Shown: positions 46,852 through 54,359 of the stretch, one piece after another
How positions within the stretch are numbered: the first letter of the stretch is position 1
Layout: each line of letters begins with the position of its first letter
NCBI RefSeq assembly: GCF_902712915.1
Contig: NZ_CACTIA010000005.1
Location: forward strand, 1,760,001-1,824,000
Source: Acidiphilium sp. C61
GTDB taxonomy: Bacteria > Pseudomonadota > Alphaproteobacteria > Acetobacterales > Acetobacteraceae
Length of the DNA: 64,000 nucleotides
Direction of reading: 5' to 3'
The notes under the pieces: generated by a model
What the model was told of the DNA's origin: nothing
Seen by the model: the letters and a program-made list of their open reading frames with translations, nothing else
Database searches by the model: none
Made by a program: the position numbers and the translations under genes

Positions 46852-47018
46852 GCCGGCACCCCGCGCTGATCGACTGTCTCTACCTGGTCGGGCGCGGGGT
46901 GCCGTTCGAGGTGGCCTTCACGCTCGGCGAGGCGGAGCGGATCGCGTTCGTCGTCGCGTGCGGGGAGCTGGACGGGCTGACATTCGACTGGAAGGCGATG
47001 GCGTGGGTGCAGGAATGA
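46546..47018 (+). CDS. Tail assembly chaperone, -1 frameshift (G-T-like) form
   Basis: After slipping one base back on GGGAAAC (46842-46848), ribosomes would continue in the -1 frame from 46848 to the TGA at 47016-47018. This adds about 56 residues (LSRHPALIDCLYLVGRGVPF... ending in KAMAWVQE). The total is about 157 residues. The second part has no good start codon of its own and ends exactly over the ATG of the next gene (ATGA). Lambda uses GGGAAAG at the same kind of site between G and T. No structural RNA downstream was tested. Confidence 0.8.
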
Positions 47019-47884
47019 CATGGCGCGACGGTGCCGGGGCGCGGTTCGCCCGGCTTGGCCGGAGCGGGCTCGGGCGGATCGCGCCACGGCGGCTGCCGTC
47101 GGTGGCGCGGACGATGCGCCGCGCGGTGATGTCCGTGCTGCATGAGGCGCCGGGGGCGTTCCCGACAAATCGTCCTCGGGACGGTACGGCCGCGATGTTG
47201 CGGGGTGGGTGGCATCATGCCGCACGGCGTTCGACCGAACGGATGCGGCGCGCATGGCATGCGCGTCATCATTCCTCGCCGCGCGCCAGCCTGCGGGGCA
47301 TGGCCCTGGCGGGGCAGCGTGTGGCGCATGGCTTGGGGCCGGAGATCCGGCCGGTGGGCGCGCGGCTGTCCACGCATCGGGTGTCGGCGGGATCGTCGGG
47401 GCGGCGGTTGATGCATGTCTTGGGGCCGGAGATCCGGCCGGCGGGTGTGCAACTGTCCGCGCATCGGGTTCCGGCGGGATGGTCGAGGCGGCCGGTGGCG
47501 CATGGTGTGCCGCTGGTCCGCAAGCCCCTGCGCGCAGGTAATCCAGGTATCGCGGCTGCGGCGGGCCGGAAGGTGGCGCCGCAAATGGTGCTGGGCCGTT
47601 CCGGGCTGCGCGCCTCGCATGGGGCGCGTGGGTCGGCCGCATCGTCGGCGCGGCCGGTAGCGCCGGTCGTGTCCGGGCGGGCGATCCGTTCCGAGGCGGC
47701 GGGGCTGGCTGCGGCTACGGCGCCGGCGCGGCCAGCGGCACGGTTCGCGGCGCCGGAGCGAATGGATCTCGGCCGCTGGCTCGGCGGGCTGTTCGGCGAC
47801 GAGGCGCGGCGGCCGCCTTCGGGCGTGACCGGGTTCGACGCGCGCCTGTCGCCGGTGTTCCCGGGCCGCAAGCCGGGATTCTGA
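47015..47884 (+). CDS. Putative tape measure-position protein, unusually short and Arg-rich
   Basis: A 289-residue protein starts at the ATG overlapping the frameshift stop and ends 16 bases before the next gene. It occupies the tape measure slot. However, it is Arg/Ala/Gly/His-rich, lacks long Leu-rich helices and has an in-frame 29-residue tandem repeat (47333-47506, each unit beginning LGPEIRP). The C-terminal RMDLGRWLGGLFGDEA segment looks more protein-like. It may be a very short tape measure or a degraded one. A tape of this length would set a tail of only about 40 nm. Confidence 0.5.
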   Translation: MTWRDGAGARFARLGRSGLGRIAPRRLPSVARTMRRAVMSVLHEAPGAFPTNRPRDGTAAMLRGGWHHAARRSTERMRRAWHARHHSSPRASLRGMALAGQRVAHGLGPEIRPVGARLSTHRVSAGSSGRRLMHVLGPEIRPAGVQLSAHRVPAGWSRRPVAHGVPLVRKPLRAGNPGIAAAAGRKVAPQMVLGRSGLRASHGARGSAASSARPVAPVVSGRAIRSEAAGLAAATAPARPAARFAAPERMDLGRWLGGLFGDEARRPPSGVTGFDARLSPVFPGRKPGF

Positions 47885-47900
47885 AAGCGGGAGGCGGAAG

Positions 47901-48587
47901 ATGGCGGCTATCACGGTGACGCTGGGCGGCGTTGCCTTCCGGGATTTCGAGGTGCCGCAGACGATCGAGTTCGGCGGCAGCCAGCGGTTGGCGGTGCATG
48001 AACTGGTGGGCGGCGGCCGCGTGATCGACACGCTCGGGGCGGCGGCGGGGATCATCCGTTTCGCCGGCACCTTCTCCGGCCCCGATGCCGAGGCGCGGGC
48101 GCAGCTGCTCGATGTGGCCCGGCGGGCGGGGGCGACCCTGCCGCTGGCCTGGAGCGGCTTCGCCTTTGAGGTGGTGATCGCGGATTTTGTCGCGGTTTAC
48201 GAAAAACCCTGGTGGATTCCGTTCTCGATCGAGCTGGTCGAGGCGCAGAACCTGGTGACGGCGGTGCCGGACGCGCTGGCGCAGGCGGGGCTCGACCTTG
48301 TCAGCGCCGGTGGCCTGGCCGGGCTGGCGGGGCTGTCGCTCGGCCCGGTCGCGGTGACGGCGCCCGGCAGCATCGCCACGGCGCAGGGGATTGTGGGCGG
48401 CGCGCTGCGTGCGGCGGAGACCGGTTTGGCGGCGGCGCAGGGCGGGTTCGGCGCGAGCGCAGGCGCCTCGGCGGCAACGCGGGCGTTGCAGGCGATGGGG
48501 ACGGCGAGCCTGTCGCTCGCAGCGCTGGGCGGGGCAGCCGCCTATCTCGGCCGCGCCGCCGGCAACGCTTCATGGGGGGCGGCATGA
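47901..48587 (+). CDS. Phage baseplate/tail-hub protein
   Basis: A 228-residue protein. The first 120 residues have GGVAFRDFEVPQTIEFGG and HELVGGGRVIDTLG, then ARRAGATLPLAWSGFAF and VYEKPWWIPFSIELVE. This is a strand-rich pattern shared by N-terminal domains of tail-hub adaptor (DNA circularisation-like) proteins. The C-terminal third is Ala-rich helical. It overlaps the LysM-like gene by 4 bp, a usual pairing. Confidence 0.65.
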   Translation: MAAITVTLGGVAFRDFEVPQTIEFGGSQRLAVHELVGGGRVIDTLGAAAGIIRFAGTFSGPDAEARAQLLDVARRAGATLPLAWSGFAFEVVIADFVAVYEKPWWIPFSIELVEAQNLVTAVPDALAQAGLDLVSAGGLAGLAGLSLGPVAVTAPGSIATAQGIVGGALRAAETGLAAAQGGFGASAGASAATRALQAMGTASLSLAALGGAAAYLGRAAGNASWGAA

Positions 48588-48784
48588 GCGGGACAACGAC
48601 GATCACGATCACGGTCGCGGGTGGCAATCTCTGTGAGATCGCGGCGCGGCATCTGGGCGATGCGACGCAGTGGATCCGCATCGCGCAGCTCAACGGGCTG
48701 TCCGACCCTGCGCTGGTCGGGCTGGTGACGCTGGTGCTGCCGCCGGTTGACCCGAATGCGGGTGGCGGGGTGCCGCGTGTCTGA
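48584..48784 (+). CDS. Tail protein X-like, LysM-type small protein
   Basis: A 66-residue protein with the LysM-like pattern of a strand, then NLCEIAARHLGDATQWIRIAQLNGL and a Pro-rich end (LVLPPVDPNA). It matches the small gpX tail proteins that link tube and hub in P2-like phages. ATG 48584 overlaps the previous stop, and the following gene starts inside its last codons. Confidence 0.8.
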   Translation: MSGTTTITITVAGGNLCEIAARHLGDATQWIRIAQLNGLSDPALVGLVTLVLPPVDPNAGGGVPRV

Positions 48785-49757
48785 GGCTGTGATGGTGCGG
48801 GCGATCGCCCCGTTCGCGACGCTCGACGGCGCACCGCTGCCGGGGCTGGAGCGGCTGGAAATTCGCCAGCCGGGCGCGTTCGAGGCGGCGTGTTTTTCCC
48901 TCGAATTCGCGCTCGGCGCGGTGCCGGGCGGCGCGGCCTGGTTCGCGGCATTGCAGGGCGGGGTGGTGACCGCCGGCATCGGCAGCGGGACGGCGCTGGT
49001 CACCGGCCAGGTGGACAATGTCGCGATCCGGTTCGATCTCGGCGCCGCCATCCTGAGCGGCCGGGATCTGGCCGCGCGGCTGATCGATGCCGAGGTGGAC
49101 CAGACCTTCTCGAACCTGACGGCCAGCGAGGTCGCGACGGCGTTTGCCGGCCAGGCGGGGCTTGCCGCGAACGTGGACGCGACGACGACGCGGATCGGCC
49201 AGTATTACGAGCTGGCGCACGCGCAGACCGGGCTCGGCCTGCATTCGCGGCACGCGACGCGGTGGGATCTGCTGGCCGCGCTGGCGGCGCGCGAACAGTT
49301 CGGCCTTTCGGTGACGGGGACGACGCTGAATTTCGCGCCGCCGCCGGCCGGCGCGCCGATGCTGCTGACCTATGGGCGGGACCTGCTGACGCTGGGTTGT
49401 GACAGCGCGCTGGCGCTGGCGAGCCCGAAAGTGACGGTGCGGAGCTGGAACCCGAAGAGCAAGGCGGCGTTCAATTCGAGCGCCGGCAGTTCCGGCGGGA
49501 CGACGCTGATCCGTCCCAACCTGACCCAGGGCGAGGCAGAGCGGGTCGCGCAGGCGGCGCAGGCGGCGCTGGCCGCGCAGGCGGTGCGGTTGCAGGCGAG
49601 CATGCCGGGCGAGACGGCGATGATGCCGGGGACGGGGATCCTGCTGCAAGGGACGCAGACCGCGCTCGATGGCGCGTATGTGGTGCGGAGCGTGGAGCGG
49701 GTGATCGACGGGCGGATCGGGTTCTTGCAACATTTCGAGGCGATGCGGGCGGCATGA
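48777..49757 (+). CDS. Tail hub protein, gpD/late-control family
   Basis: A 326-residue hub protein equivalent to P2 gpD and to the N-terminal part of VgrG. It links tube to spike. Features are ATLDGAPLPGLERLEI at the start, a strand-rich first half with QVDNVAIRFDLGAAILSGRDLAARLID, and HAQTGLGLHSRHATRWDLLAALA in the middle. It ends with VVRSVERVIDGRIGFLQHFEAM. The GTG at 48777 overlaps gpX by 8 bp, and an ATG at 48792 is the alternative. It overlaps the gpV-like gene by 4 bp. Confidence 0.85.
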   Translation: MSEAVMVRAIAPFATLDGAPLPGLERLEIRQPGAFEAACFSLEFALGAVPGGAAWFAALQGGVVTAGIGSGTALVTGQVDNVAIRFDLGAAILSGRDLAARLIDAEVDQTFSNLTASEVATAFAGQAGLAANVDATTTRIGQYYELAHAQTGLGLHSRHATRWDLLAALAAREQFGLSVTGTTLNFAPPPAGAPMLLTYGRDLLTLGCDSALALASPKVTVRSWNPKSKAAFNSSAGSSGGTTLIRPNLTQGEAERVAQAAQAALAAQAVRLQASMPGETAMMPGTGILLQGTQTALDGAYVVRSVERVIDGRIGFLQHFEAMRAA

Positions 49758-50302
49758 TGGAGCATTTCTGGAACGCGGTGAAAGGCCGGGCGGCGGCGCT
49801 CGACGGGCTTTCGGCGCAGGCGCGGTTCGCGGTGGTCGCGAGCTTCGATCCGGCCGCCTACGCGGCGCGGGTGACGTTGCAGCCGGAGGGCGTGCTCTCG
49901 GGCTGGCTGCCGGTGCTGGCCGGATGGGTCGGCGCCGGCTGGGGTATGGCGGCGCCGCTGTCGCCGGGGGACCAGGTTCTGGTGCTCGGGCAGGAGGGCG
50001 ATGCCGAACAGGCGGTGGTGCTCGGCCGGCTGTGGTCGGACCGCGATCCGGCGCCGCAGGCCGCGGTGGGCGAGCTGTGGCTCGTGCATCAGAGCGGCTC
50101 GTTCCTGCGGCTGCGCAATGACGGGACGATCGCGATGAAAGCCGGGACGGTTTCGATCGAGGGGGATCTGATGGTGAGCGGCGAGGTTTCGGACCGAAGC
50201 GGGACGCATGGCAGTCTCGACACGCTGCGGCAGGCTTATGACGGTCACACCCATCCCGATCCGCAGGGCGGGTCGACCGGCACGACTTCGGCGGTGGTGT
50301 GA
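49754..50302 (+). CDS. Baseplate spike protein, gpV-like
   Basis: The central spike pierces the envelope on contraction. The 182-residue protein has an OB-fold part (LSPGDQVLVLGQEGDAEQAVVLGRLW-like strands), a short triple beta-prism GTIAMKAGTVSIEGDLMVSG, and a C-terminal HTHPDPQGGSTGTTS. An HxH near the tip is the known metal-binding apex of P2-like spikes. It overlaps both neighbours by 4 bp. Confidence 0.88.
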   Translation: MMEHFWNAVKGRAAALDGLSAQARFAVVASFDPAAYAARVTLQPEGVLSGWLPVLAGWVGAGWGMAAPLSPGDQVLVLGQEGDAEQAVVLGRLWSDRDPAPQAAVGELWLVHQSGSFLRLRNDGTIAMKAGTVSIEGDLMVSGEVSDRSGTHGSLDTLRQAYDGHTHPDPQGGSTGTTSAVV

Positions 50303-50670
50303 TGGCGGATCTCGCACTGACATTCGGCGGCGATCTCGCCTTTGGCAATGAAGGCGACCTCGCGCTGGCCGGGGCGGCGGCGCTGACCGAGCAGCGTGTG
50401 CTGCGGCGGCTGCTGACCAATCCCGGCGGGTATCTCTGGCAGCTTTCCTATGGCGCCGGGCTCGGCCAGTTCGTCGGCGCGGCGGGGCCGGCTGCTTCTG
50501 CCGGCGCGCTGGCGCGGGCGCAGCTGCGCCGCGAGGCGCGGGTGGCGAGCGCGCCGCCGCCGCAGATCACGGTCAGCCAGGGCAATCCGGGCGGGCTGAC
50601 GATGACCATCGCCTATCAGGATGCCGCGACGGGACGGGCGCGCGTGCTGGCGCTGCCGGGTCCGGTCTGA
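50299..50670 (+). CDS. Baseplate wedge protein, gp46/gp25-like
   Basis: A 123-residue protein with LALTFGGDLAFGNEGDLALAG at the start and AALTEQRVLRRLLTNPGGYLW near residue 27. This is the pattern of Mu gp46/T4 gp25-type wedge initiators. It follows the spike gene with a 4-bp overlap and precedes the gpJ-like gene, the standard order of contractile baseplates. Confidence 0.8.
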   Translation: MMADLALTFGGDLAFGNEGDLALAGAAALTEQRVLRRLLTNPGGYLWQLSYGAGLGQFVGAAGPAASAGALARAQLRREARVASAPPPQITVSQGNPGGLTMTIAYQDAATGRARVLALPGPV

Positions 50671-50688
50671 TCAGCACAGGGAATTCCG

Positions 50689-51813
50689 ATGCAATTATCG
50701 CTGCAAAGCTTCACCGCCATGGTGGAGCAGATGGCTGCTGCCTTGCAGGGGGCGGCGAGCCAGGCGCTGGACCTGACCGTCGGGTCGGTCCTGCGGGCGC
50801 TGATCGAGGCGAATGCCTCCCTTGGCCTCTGGCTGCAATGGATGATCGTGCAGGTGCTGCTGACCACGCGGCTTTCCACCAGCACCGGGGCCGACTGCGA
50901 CAGTTTCGGCGCGGATTTCGGCTTTGCCCGGCTGCCCGCGGTGGCAGGCGCCGGCAGTGTGACCTTCGCGCGGTTCGCACCCGTGCTATCGGCCTTCGTG
51001 CCGGTCGGCGCGACGGTGATGACGGCCGATGGCAGCCAGAGTTTCGCGGTGACGGCGGACCCGGCGAACCCGGGTTTTTCGGCGGCGCAAGGCGGATACA
51101 CGCTGGCGGCGGGTGTCGCCTCCCTCGACCTGCCGGTGAGCGCGGTGCTGCCGGGGGCGGCCGGCAACGTCATGGCGGGGGCGATTTCGCTGCTGACCAC
51201 GGCGATCGCCGGGATCGATACGGTGAGCAATGCGGCATCGATGGGCGGCGGTGTGGACGCGGAGACCGACGCCGCGTTCAAGGCGCGGTTCGGCAATTAT
51301 CTCTCCAGCCTCTCGCGCGCGACGTCCGGCGCCATCAAGGCGGCCGTGGCCGGGGTGCAGCAGGGGCTTTCGGTGACGATCAGTGAGAATGTCGACCAGA
51401 CCGGGGCGGCCAGCATGGGCAATTTCATCGTCACGGTCGATGATGGAACCGGCCATCCGCCGGCATCCCTGCTGGCGACGCTGGGCCAGGCGGTGGATGC
51501 GGTGCGGCCGGTGGGCACGCGGTTCGCGGTGCAGGGGCCGAGAGTGGTGGCGGCGAACGTGTCGATGACGCTGGTGCTGGCGCCGGGGACGGTGCCGCAG
51601 ACCGCGAGCGGTGCGGTGACGGACGCGATCGCGGCCTATATCGGCGGGCTCGCGGTGGGTGCCACGCTGCCTTACTCGAAACTGCTCCAGATTGCCTATG
51701 ACGCGTCCGACGCGGTGGCGAACGTGACCGACGCCCTGCTGAACGGCGGCACGGCCGACCTGGTGCCGCCCGCGTTCGGTGTGGTGCGGGCCGGCACGAT
51801 CGGCGTGAGCTGA
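50689..51813 (+). CDS. Baseplate wedge protein, gpJ family
   Basis: A 374-residue protein equivalent to P2 gpJ/T4 gp6. The family pattern starts with helices ending SVLRALIEANASLGLWLQW and then RLSTSTGADCDSFGADFGFAR. After that comes PVGATVMTADG, and the domain with DAAFKARFGNYLSSLSRATSGA near residue 195 follows. It anchors fibres and triggers sheath contraction. Confidence 0.9.
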   Translation: MQLSLQSFTAMVEQMAAALQGAASQALDLTVGSVLRALIEANASLGLWLQWMIVQVLLTTRLSTSTGADCDSFGADFGFARLPAVAGAGSVTFARFAPVLSAFVPVGATVMTADGSQSFAVTADPANPGFSAAQGGYTLAAGVASLDLPVSAVLPGAAGNVMAGAISLLTTAIAGIDTVSNAASMGGGVDAETDAAFKARFGNYLSSLSRATSGAIKAAVAGVQQGLSVTISENVDQTGAASMGNFIVTVDDGTGHPPASLLATLGQAVDAVRPVGTRFAVQGPRVVAANVSMTLVLAPGTVPQTASGAVTDAIAAYIGGLAVGATLPYSKLLQIAYDASDAVANVTDALLNGGTADLVPPAFGVVRAGTIGVS

Positions 51814-51816
51814 GCC

Positions 51817-52494
51817 ATGAGCGGTTCGGCAAATTCCCCCGGCAGCGCGGCCGACATGGCGGCGCGGCTGAAAATGGCGCTGCCGGCCGGCTGGTTCGCC
51901 GATGCGACGCCGGTGCTCGATCAGGTTCTCGGCGGGCTCGGCGCGCTCTGGGCGGCGCTGTATGCGCTGATCGGCACGGTGCGGCGGCAGACGCGGATCG
52001 CGACGGCCACGGGCGCGATGCTGGACATCGCCGCGCGTGACTATCTGGGCGGGCGCATCGTGCGGCGGGCGGGCGAGGCGGATGCCGCGTTCAGCGGGCG
52101 GATCCGCGCCAATCTGCTGACACCGAAGGCGACGCGCGCGGCGCTCGCCGCCGCCATCACCGCCGAGACCGGGCGGGCGCCGGTGATTTTCGAGGCCGCC
52201 AACACCGGCGATACCGGCGGCTATGGCGCCGGCACGCTGGGGTATGGGGTGCGCGGCGGCTATGGCAGTCTCGCATTGCCCTACCAGTGTTTCGTGACGG
52301 CCTATCGGCCGTTCGTGGCCGGCAGCGGAGCCTCGGGCGGGTTCGGCTACGGGCCGGGCGGCTATTCGACCGCGCCGCTGGCCTGGAGCGATCTCGCCCA
52401 GGATGTGGGGCTGGCCACCGATGCCGACATCTATGCCGCCATCGCCCACGTGCTGCCCGTCAATGCCATCGCCTGGACGCGGTTGCTGAACTGA
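51817..52494 (+). CDS. Baseplate/tail fibre-attachment protein (gpI or gp48-like)
   Basis: A 225-residue protein directly after gpJ. LKMALPAGWFADATPVLDQVLGG comes at the start and DAAFSGRIRANLLTPKATRAALA near residue 87. A Gly/Tyr-rich C-terminal half (YGAGTLGYGVRGGYGS) follows. It occupies the place of P2 gpI/Mu gp48, which joins baseplate and fibres. The Gly/Tyr-rich part is unusual for that role. Confidence 0.75.
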   Translation: MSGSANSPGSAADMAARLKMALPAGWFADATPVLDQVLGGLGALWAALYALIGTVRRQTRIATATGAMLDIAARDYLGGRIVRRAGEADAAFSGRIRANLLTPKATRAALAAAITAETGRAPVIFEAANTGDTGGYGAGTLGYGVRGGYGSLALPYQCFVTAYRPFVAGSGASGGFGYGPGGYSTAPLAWSDLAQDVGLATDADIYAAIAHVLPVNAIAWTRLLN

Positions 52495-52588
52495 CGGGCC
52501 CATATACCGCGCCTTTCCCTCCCTGCCGGCCGGACGCCGCCCTGATGCGGCGGGCGCCGTCGCGCGGCCTCATGACAAGGACATCTTC

Positions 52589-53842
52589 ATGGACAGGACC
52601 ATCGTCTATCCCGGGGCGATCCCGCTGGATACCGACATTCTGAACCTCAACCGCAACGTGATGGCCGCGATCGGCGCCCTTGGCGCGGCGGTGCTCGGCG
52701 GCGGCATGGTCGCCGACGGGCTGGCCTGCACGCCGAGCGTGCCGGCCTCGCTGACGGTGACGGTGGCGCCGGGGTCGATCACCCAGCTCGGGCCGGTCGA
52801 TGCCAACAGCTATGGCAGCCTGCCGCAGGATATCGCCCAGCAGACGGTACGGATGGGGATCAATCTCGATCCGGTCACGTTCACGCTGGCCGCGCCGGCC
52901 AGTTCCGGCCAGTCGGTGAATTACCTGATCGAGGCGACGTTTTCGGAGATCGACGCCGATCCGGTGGTGCTGCCCTATGTGAACGCCGCCGATCCTTCGG
53001 TGCCGTATTCGGGGCCGGGCAATTCGGGCGGCGCACAGAACACGCAGCGGCTTCAGCGGGTGCAGCTCCAGGTCAAGCCGGGTGCGGCGGCGGCGGCGGG
53101 AACCCAGGCGACGCCGCCGGTCGATGCGGGATGGGTGGGGCTTTACGTCGTCACCGTCAATTACGGGCAGAGTGCCATTGCAGCGACGGATATCGTCACG
53201 CTGCCGCAGGCGCCGTTCCTGCCTTGCAAGCTGCCGCAACTGCGGCCGGGCTTCTCGCAGATGCAGGTGTTCGAGGGCTTGGGCAATTTCGTCGTGCCGC
53301 CGGGCGTGACGCAGGCGAAGGTCACGGTGGTCGGCGGTGGCGGCGGGGCGGGATATCACGCGACGATGCCGGGCGGCGGCGGCGGCGCGGGGGGCACGGC
53401 GATCGACATCGTCACCGGCCTCGTGCCCGGACAGGTGGTGCCGGTGACGGTGGGCGCGGGCGGTGCTGCGCCTAGCGCGCCGGCCAATGGCGGCACCGGC
53501 GGTGCATCGAGCTTCGGCAGCTACCTTTCGGCGACCGGCGGCGGCGGCGGCGAGGGGGGAACGGCCAGCCTGTTCGCCACCGCCGGGGGCGCTGGCGGCA
53601 TCGGCCTGGGGGCGCGGATCGTGCAGGGCGGGGCGATGGGGGGTGACGGCATCGCCGTTGCCGGACGCGGCGGCGATGGCGGCGGGCCGGGAAGCGGCCG
53701 GGGCGCGAGCGGTCCGTTGCCGGGACTTCAGGCGACCGGCTTCGGCGGTGGCGGCGGCGGCGGCGGCGCCTCGGTCGGCGCAGCACCCACCAGCAGTCCG
53801 GGCGGCGCGGGCGCGCCCGGCATCGTCATTGTCGAATATTGA
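52589..53842 (+). CDS. Glycine-rich tail fibre/adhesin
   Basis: A 417-residue fibre protein. The first 240 residues are strand-rich (DRTIVYPGAIPLDTDILNLNR..., attachment domain). The last 170 are a glycine-rich domain starting VTVVGGGGGAGYH near residue 245 with repeated GGGGG blocks and ending GAPGIVIVEY. Such domains form polyglycine-II sandwiches in phage adhesins and carry variable receptor-binding loops. A 94-base gap with a small GC hairpin (about 52540-52555) separates it from the baseplate genes. Confidence 0.8.
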   Translation: MDRTIVYPGAIPLDTDILNLNRNVMAAIGALGAAVLGGGMVADGLACTPSVPASLTVTVAPGSITQLGPVDANSYGSLPQDIAQQTVRMGINLDPVTFTLAAPASSGQSVNYLIEATFSEIDADPVVLPYVNAADPSVPYSGPGNSGGAQNTQRLQRVQLQVKPGAAAAAGTQATPPVDAGWVGLYVVTVNYGQSAIAATDIVTLPQAPFLPCKLPQLRPGFSQMQVFEGLGNFVVPPGVTQAKVTVVGGGGGAGYHATMPGGGGGAGGTAIDIVTGLVPGQVVPVTVGAGGAAPSAPANGGTGGASSFGSYLSATGGGGGEGGTASLFATAGGAGGIGLGARIVQGGAMGGDGIAVAGRGGDGGGPGSGRGASGPLPGLQATGFGGGGGGGGASVGAAPTSSPGGAGAPGIVIVEY

Positions 53843-53858
53843 GCGGGGGTCCATCCTG

Positions 53859-54350
53859 ATGAGCGCAAGCACGACACCGGCCAGCCGGATCTGGCAGGCG
53901 GCCTCGGCACGGCTGATCGAGATCGAGGGGTTCATTCCGACGCCGCGCGGGATCGCGCTGCTGCCGCCGCGGCCGCTGGCCTGGCCGGAAAAGGACCCTG
54001 GCGACATGCTGGATTACACGTTCGACGTGGCGCCCGCGCTGGCGGGCAGCCCCGGCGACGCGATCGCCACCGTCACGGCCACGGTGAACCCGGACAATCC
54101 GGGCGATCTCGCCCTCGCCTCGACCGCGATCGATGGCACGAGGGCGGTGCTTTGGCTCGCCGGAGGGCAGCCGGGCACGACCTATACGGTCACGGTTTCG
54201 ATCACCACGCTGGCCGGTCGGAATCTGGCCCGGAGCATCGCGCTGCCGGTTGTGTCGCTGGCCTCGGTGCCGGCCCCGGCGAGCGCGATCACCACCCCGG
54301 ACGGCGCGCCGATCACCAGCCCGTTCGGCCAGCCCATCACCGCGAACTGA
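53859..54350 (+). CDS. Fibre-associated Ig-like/beta protein
   Basis: A 163-residue protein with a helical N-terminus (SRIWQAASARLIEIEGFIP) and an Ig-like beta domain (about 50-130, VTATVNPDNPGDLAL and TYTVTVSITTLAG). It ends in repeated ITTPDGAPITSPFGQPITAN. It lies between two fibre genes and is probably a fibre connector or accessory. The family is not certain. Confidence 0.65.
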   Translation: MSASTTPASRIWQAASARLIEIEGFIPTPRGIALLPPRPLAWPEKDPGDMLDYTFDVAPALAGSPGDAIATVTATVNPDNPGDLALASTAIDGTRAVLWLAGGQPGTTYTVTVSITTLAGRNLARSIALPVVSLASVPAPASAITTPDGAPITSPFGQPITAN

Positions 54351-54359
54351 GGAGGCGGC

